Assembly (NCBI RefSeq): GCF_039812505.1
Contig: NZ_JBDIAQ010000166.1
Location: 1-7,463, forward strand
Reading direction: 5' to 3'
DNA from: Intrasporangium_A sp039812505
GTDB taxonomy: Bacteria; Actinomycetota; Actinomycetes; Actinomycetales; Dermatophilaceae
Length of the DNA stretch: 7,463 nt
In this document: positions 5,705 to 7,463 of the stretch, piece after piece
Layout: each line of letters starts with the position of its first letter
Position numbering within the stretch: the first letter of the stretch is position 1
Notes under the pieces: model-generated
What the model was told of the DNA's origin: nothing
Database searches by the model: none
What the model saw: the letters and a program-made list of their open reading frames with translations, nothing else
Program-made: the position numbers and the translations under genes

Positions 5705-5747
5705 CGCTCAGACCCGTCCGGTATGCCGCTCAGCTCGGAACCGCGCG

Positions 5748-5764
5748 GTGGCCGGCCGGGCCAC
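5748..5764 (-). terminator. Terminator hairpin after the DUF2550 gene
   Basis: GTGGCC and GGCCAC pair around five bases, starting eight bases after the DUF2550 stop on the minus strand. The stem is all but one GC and has no U-run. Its position right at the end of the ATP synthase cluster suggests it ends that transcript, together with the larger dyad beyond it. Confidence 0.5.
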
Positions 5765-5771
5765 GGTGGCG

Positions 5772-6209
5772 CTAGGCCACGTTGACGTTGAAGCCGGGCG
5801 GGGCGGCCTCCTGCCACGAGCGCAGCGCCATGTAGTCCGGATGGGGCAGCGCGAGCTCGAAGCGCACCGAGCCGGAGGTGCACGGGACCCGCTGGGCACC
5901 CGGCACGACCGGTATCGACTCTCCGGGCGGGAGCGGGCCGGGAGTCTCCAGCAGCAGGGTCTGCCTGGCCCAGCGGTGTCGCGGACGTAGCGAAACGCCC
6001 CCGAGCGCGTACCACTCGAGGGCGTTCTCGCCGAACCGGATCAGGCCGACCCGCCAGCGCCTGGCACCGACGAGCCGCATGGCACAGACCGTCAGGGGGA
6101 GGCCGTGCGCGATGTACCGGCGCCGCGCATAGGTCACCACGAGCACGAGGGCGACCAGAACCAAGAGCGTGCCGATCACGATCTCCGTGGAGACGAGCGC
6201 GGACGGCAC
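5772..6209 (-). CDS. DUF2550 single-pass membrane protein
   Basis: A 145-residue protein of unknown function in the DUF2550 family, which commonly follows atpC in Actinobacteria (Rv1312 is the M. tuberculosis counterpart, from memory). Residues 9-27 form one hydrophobic segment followed by ARRR, predicting an N-out, C-in anchor; the rest looks like a small cytoplasmic domain, with RWRVGLIRFGENALEWY (51-67), SLRPRHRW (73-80) and a C-terminal WQEAAPPGF block (131-139) characteristic of the family. The GTG at 6209 is chosen because GAGGAG lies five bases upstream. The ribosome site overlaps the atpC stop and the gap is nine bases, so translation is probably coupled to atpC. A link to ATP synthase is suggested by this conserved position, but no function can be read from the sequence. 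Confidence 0.88.
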   Translation of the reverse strand: MPSALVSTEIVIGTLLVLVALVLVVTYARRRYIAHGLPLTVCAMRLVGARRWRVGLIRFGENALEWYALGGVSLRPRHRWARQTLLLETPGPLPPGESIPVVPGAQRVPCTSGSVRFELALPHPDYMALRSWQEAAPPGFNVNVA

Positions 6210-6214
6210 GCCCG

Positions 6215-6220
6215 CTCCTC
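6215..6220 (-). promoter_or_regulatory. Ribosome binding site overlapping the atpC stop
   Basis: On the minus strand the run TGAGGAG contains both the atpC stop (TGA) and the GAGGAG site for the DUF2550 gene, five bases before its GTG. This fixes the GTG start and implies translational coupling. Confidence 0.75.
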
Positions 6221-6500
6221 AGTGCCCGGTGCTGTGCAGCGACGTGGCGTCGACGTGCTCGGCCACGATCGTCACGACGTCGGAGTCGACCGAGAGGAAC
6301 CCGCCGTCCACCTTCGCCTGGTGGCGCGAGCCGTCCATCGCCTCGATCGTCACCTCGCCCTGCACGATGGCGCCGAGCAGCGGCGAGTGGCCGGGCAGGA
6401 TGCCGAGCTCGCCGCTGGCGGTGCGGCCGCGGACGAACTTCGCCTCGCCCTCCCAGACCTTGCGGTCGGCAGCGACCATCTCGACCTTCAGTGAGCCCAC
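6219..6500 (-). CDS. atpC: F1Fo ATP synthase epsilon subunit, short form
   Basis: This subunit belongs to the central stalk of F1, linking gamma to the c-ring. The 93 residues cover the N-terminal beta-sandwich: LKVEMVAADRKVWEGEA (4-20), GELGILPGHSPLLGAI (30-45) and GGFLSVDSDVVTIVAEHVD (66-84) are family signatures. The protein then ends in ATSLHSTGH; the two-helix C-terminal domain found in most family members (about 120-140 residues in total), which can inhibit ATP hydrolysis, is absent. This is not an obvious frameshift, because the DUF2550 ribosome site and start follow immediately and leave no room for a lost domain. The GTG at 6500 has GGAGG five bases upstream. It follows atpD after an unusually long 162-bp gap. 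Confidence 0.95.
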   Translation of the reverse strand: MGSLKVEMVAADRKVWEGEAKFVRGRTASGELGILPGHSPLLGAIVQGEVTIEAMDGSRHQAKVDGGFLSVDSDVVTIVAEHVDATSLHSTGH

Positions 6501-6600
6501 GTGATCCTCCGGATCTAGACAGTGTCAGAAGTGTAGTGCCTGGCCGCGATCCCGCCCCCGGACGGCACAGTAGCCGGACACCCGGACGCCGGATGCCGCT

Positions 6601-6631
6601 CGGGCGCAGCTTCCGGGGGAAGCTGCGCCCG
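6601..6631 (-). other. Perfect 14-bp hairpin in the atpD–atpC gap
   Basis: CGGGCGCAGCTTCC and GGAAGCTGCGCCCG are exact reverse complements separated by GGG, so the atpD–atpC transcript can form a 14-bp stem with a three-base loop. It begins 31 bases after the atpD stop. Past a two-base bulge another four pairs (CGCT 6597-6600 with AGCG 6634-6637) can extend it. It looks like a terminator, yet atpC and DUF2550 lie beyond it, so an attenuator, processing site or mRNA stabiliser is equally likely. The remaining gap (6501-6600) holds the atpC ribosome site and a TACACT at 6530-6535 on the minus strand that could be a weak -10. Confidence 0.75.
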
Positions 6632-6662
6632 GCAGCGCGGCAGCCGCGGGTCCGGGGGCCGG

Positions 6663-7463
6663 TCAGAGGTTCTTCTGGATCTCGGCCCACTGGCGCTCGA
6701 CGTCGTCGAGCCCGCCGCACATGAAGAACGCCTGCTCACCGACGTGGTCGTAGTCGCCGTCGGCGATCTTGGTGAACGCCTCGATCGTGTCGGCGAGCGG
6801 GACCGTCGACCCGTCCAGTCCGGTGAACTGCTTGGCCACGTAGGTGTTCTGCGACAGGAAACGCTGGATCCGGCGCGCCCGGTTGACCAGGATCTTGTCC
6901 TCCTCGGAGAGCTCGTCGATGCCGAGGATCGCGATGATGTCCTGCAGCTCCTTGTTGCGCTGCAGGATCGACTTGATCCGCACCGCGGTGTCGTAGTGGT
7001 CCTGGGCGATGTAGCGCGGGTCGAGGATCCGGCTGGTCGACGAGAGCGGGTCGACGGCCGGGTAGATGCCCATCGAGGCGATGTCCCGGCTCAGCTCGGT
7101 CGTCGCGTCCAGGTGGGCGAACGTCGTGGCCGGGGCGGGGTCGGTGTAGTCGTCGGCCGGCACGTAGATCGCCTGCATCGAGGTGATCGAGTGGCCCCGC
7201 GTCGAGGTGATCCGCTCCTGCAGGGTGCCCATCTCGTCGGCCAGGTTGGGCTGATAGCCGACCGCGCTCGGCATCCGGCCGAGCAGCGTCGAGACCTCCG
7301 AGCCGGCCTGGGTGAACCGGAAGATGTTGTCGATGAACAGCAGCACGTCCTGGTTCTGCACGTCGCGGAAGTACTCCGCCATCGTGAGGGCGGACAGCGC
7401 GACCCGCAGGCGCGTGCCCGGCGGCTCGTCCATCTGGCCGAAGACCAGGGCGGTCTGACCGAG
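6663..7463 (-). CDS. atpD: F1Fo ATP synthase beta subunit, C-terminal part
   Basis: The catalytic subunit of F1; the window holds its last 266 residues and the stop, while the N terminus with the P-loop and catalytic Glu lies beyond the right edge. The frame is open to base 7463 and starts LGQTALVFGQMDEPPG. Visible landmarks are the Walker B region VLLFIDNIFRFTQAGSE (40-56 of this fragment), GYQPNLADEMG (69-79), ERITSTRGHSITSMQAIYVP (83-102), the nucleotide-site segment GIYPAVDPLSSTSR (132-145) and the DELSEED loop (183-189), the lever that contacts the gamma shaft. Sequence is strongly conserved and undamaged. It is the first of three same-strand genes here (atpD, atpC, DUF2550), but the gap to atpC is longer than usual and contains a strong hairpin. 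Confidence 0.98.
   Translation of the reverse strand, partial: LGQTALVFGQMDEPPGTRLRVALSALTMAEYFRDVQNQDVLLFIDNIFRFTQAGSEVSTLLGRMPSAVGYQPNLADEMGTLQERITSTRGHSITSMQAIYVPADDYTDPAPATTFAHLDATTELSRDIASMGIYPAVDPLSSTSRILDPRYIAQDHYDTAVRIKSILQRNKELQDIIAILGIDELSEEDKILVNRARRIQRFLSQNTYVAKQFTGLDGSTVPLADTIEAFTKIADGDYDHVGEQAFFMCGGLDDVERQWAEIQKNL

Noticed and set aside
5718..5731. 14-bp sequence CCGGTATGCCGCTC also present at 21-34
   Set aside because: At this GC content a 14-base chance match within 7.4 kb is not surprising, and the flanks do not align further.
5326..6720. Minus-strand 464-codon frame across DUF2550 and atpC
   Set aside because: It is Arg-rich and featureless, and overlaps three conserved genes in other frames.

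Overview
The window is very GC-rich, with GTG starts and dense gene packing, and looks like chromosomal DNA from a high-GC actinomycete. The order atpD–atpC–DUF2550–ATP:cobalamin adenosyltransferase–murA–(STAS)–nucS matches the neighbourhood known around the ATP synthase operon in mycobacteria and streptomycetes. Sequence style suggests Nocardioides or a relative, but that is only an impression. There is no rRNA, tRNA, transposase, integrase, phage gene or CRISPR array.

Layout from left to right. Positions 1-104 hold nothing I can support beyond a weak 5-bp hairpin near 58-70. Positions 105-230 are a 21-bp tandem repeat (five good units and a degenerate sixth) ending three bases before the GTG start of nucS (+), the non-canonical mismatch-repair endonuclease of Actinobacteria. 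nucS converges on meaA (-), an adenosylcobalamin-dependent acyl-CoA mutase of the ethylmalonyl-CoA mutase type; their stop codons share one CTAG. Upstream of meaA on the minus strand lie a STAS-domain anti-sigma-factor antagonist and murA, which makes the first committed peptidoglycan precursor. The gap between those two carries three GTCAAG copies in 11-bp register. murA is divergent from a PduO-type cobalamin adenosyltransferase (+) across 51 bp that contain a perfect inverted repeat. The adenosyltransferase converges on the minus-strand ATP synthase tail (partial atpD, atpC, DUF2550) across about 205 bp rich in dyad symmetry, probably a bidirectional terminator.

Functional links: the adenosyltransferase makes the coenzyme that MeaA needs. 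MurA, NucS and the ATP synthase are housekeeping functions of cell wall, DNA fidelity and energy.

I do not see a self-evident new multi-gene system. The items most worth a second look are: (1) the repeat array abutting a mismatch-repair gene, whose last unit resembles nucS codons; (2) the adenosyltransferase with both partners of a known inter-subunit salt bridge apparently replaced (Asn39, Thr132); (3) an ATP synthase epsilon subunit that stops after its beta-sandwich, with a perfect 14-bp hairpin between atpD and atpC; (4) the three phased GTCAAG repeats upstream of the STAS gene; and (5) leaderless-type TANNNT-N7-start arrangements at murA and meaA. All family comparisons are from memory; no search was run.
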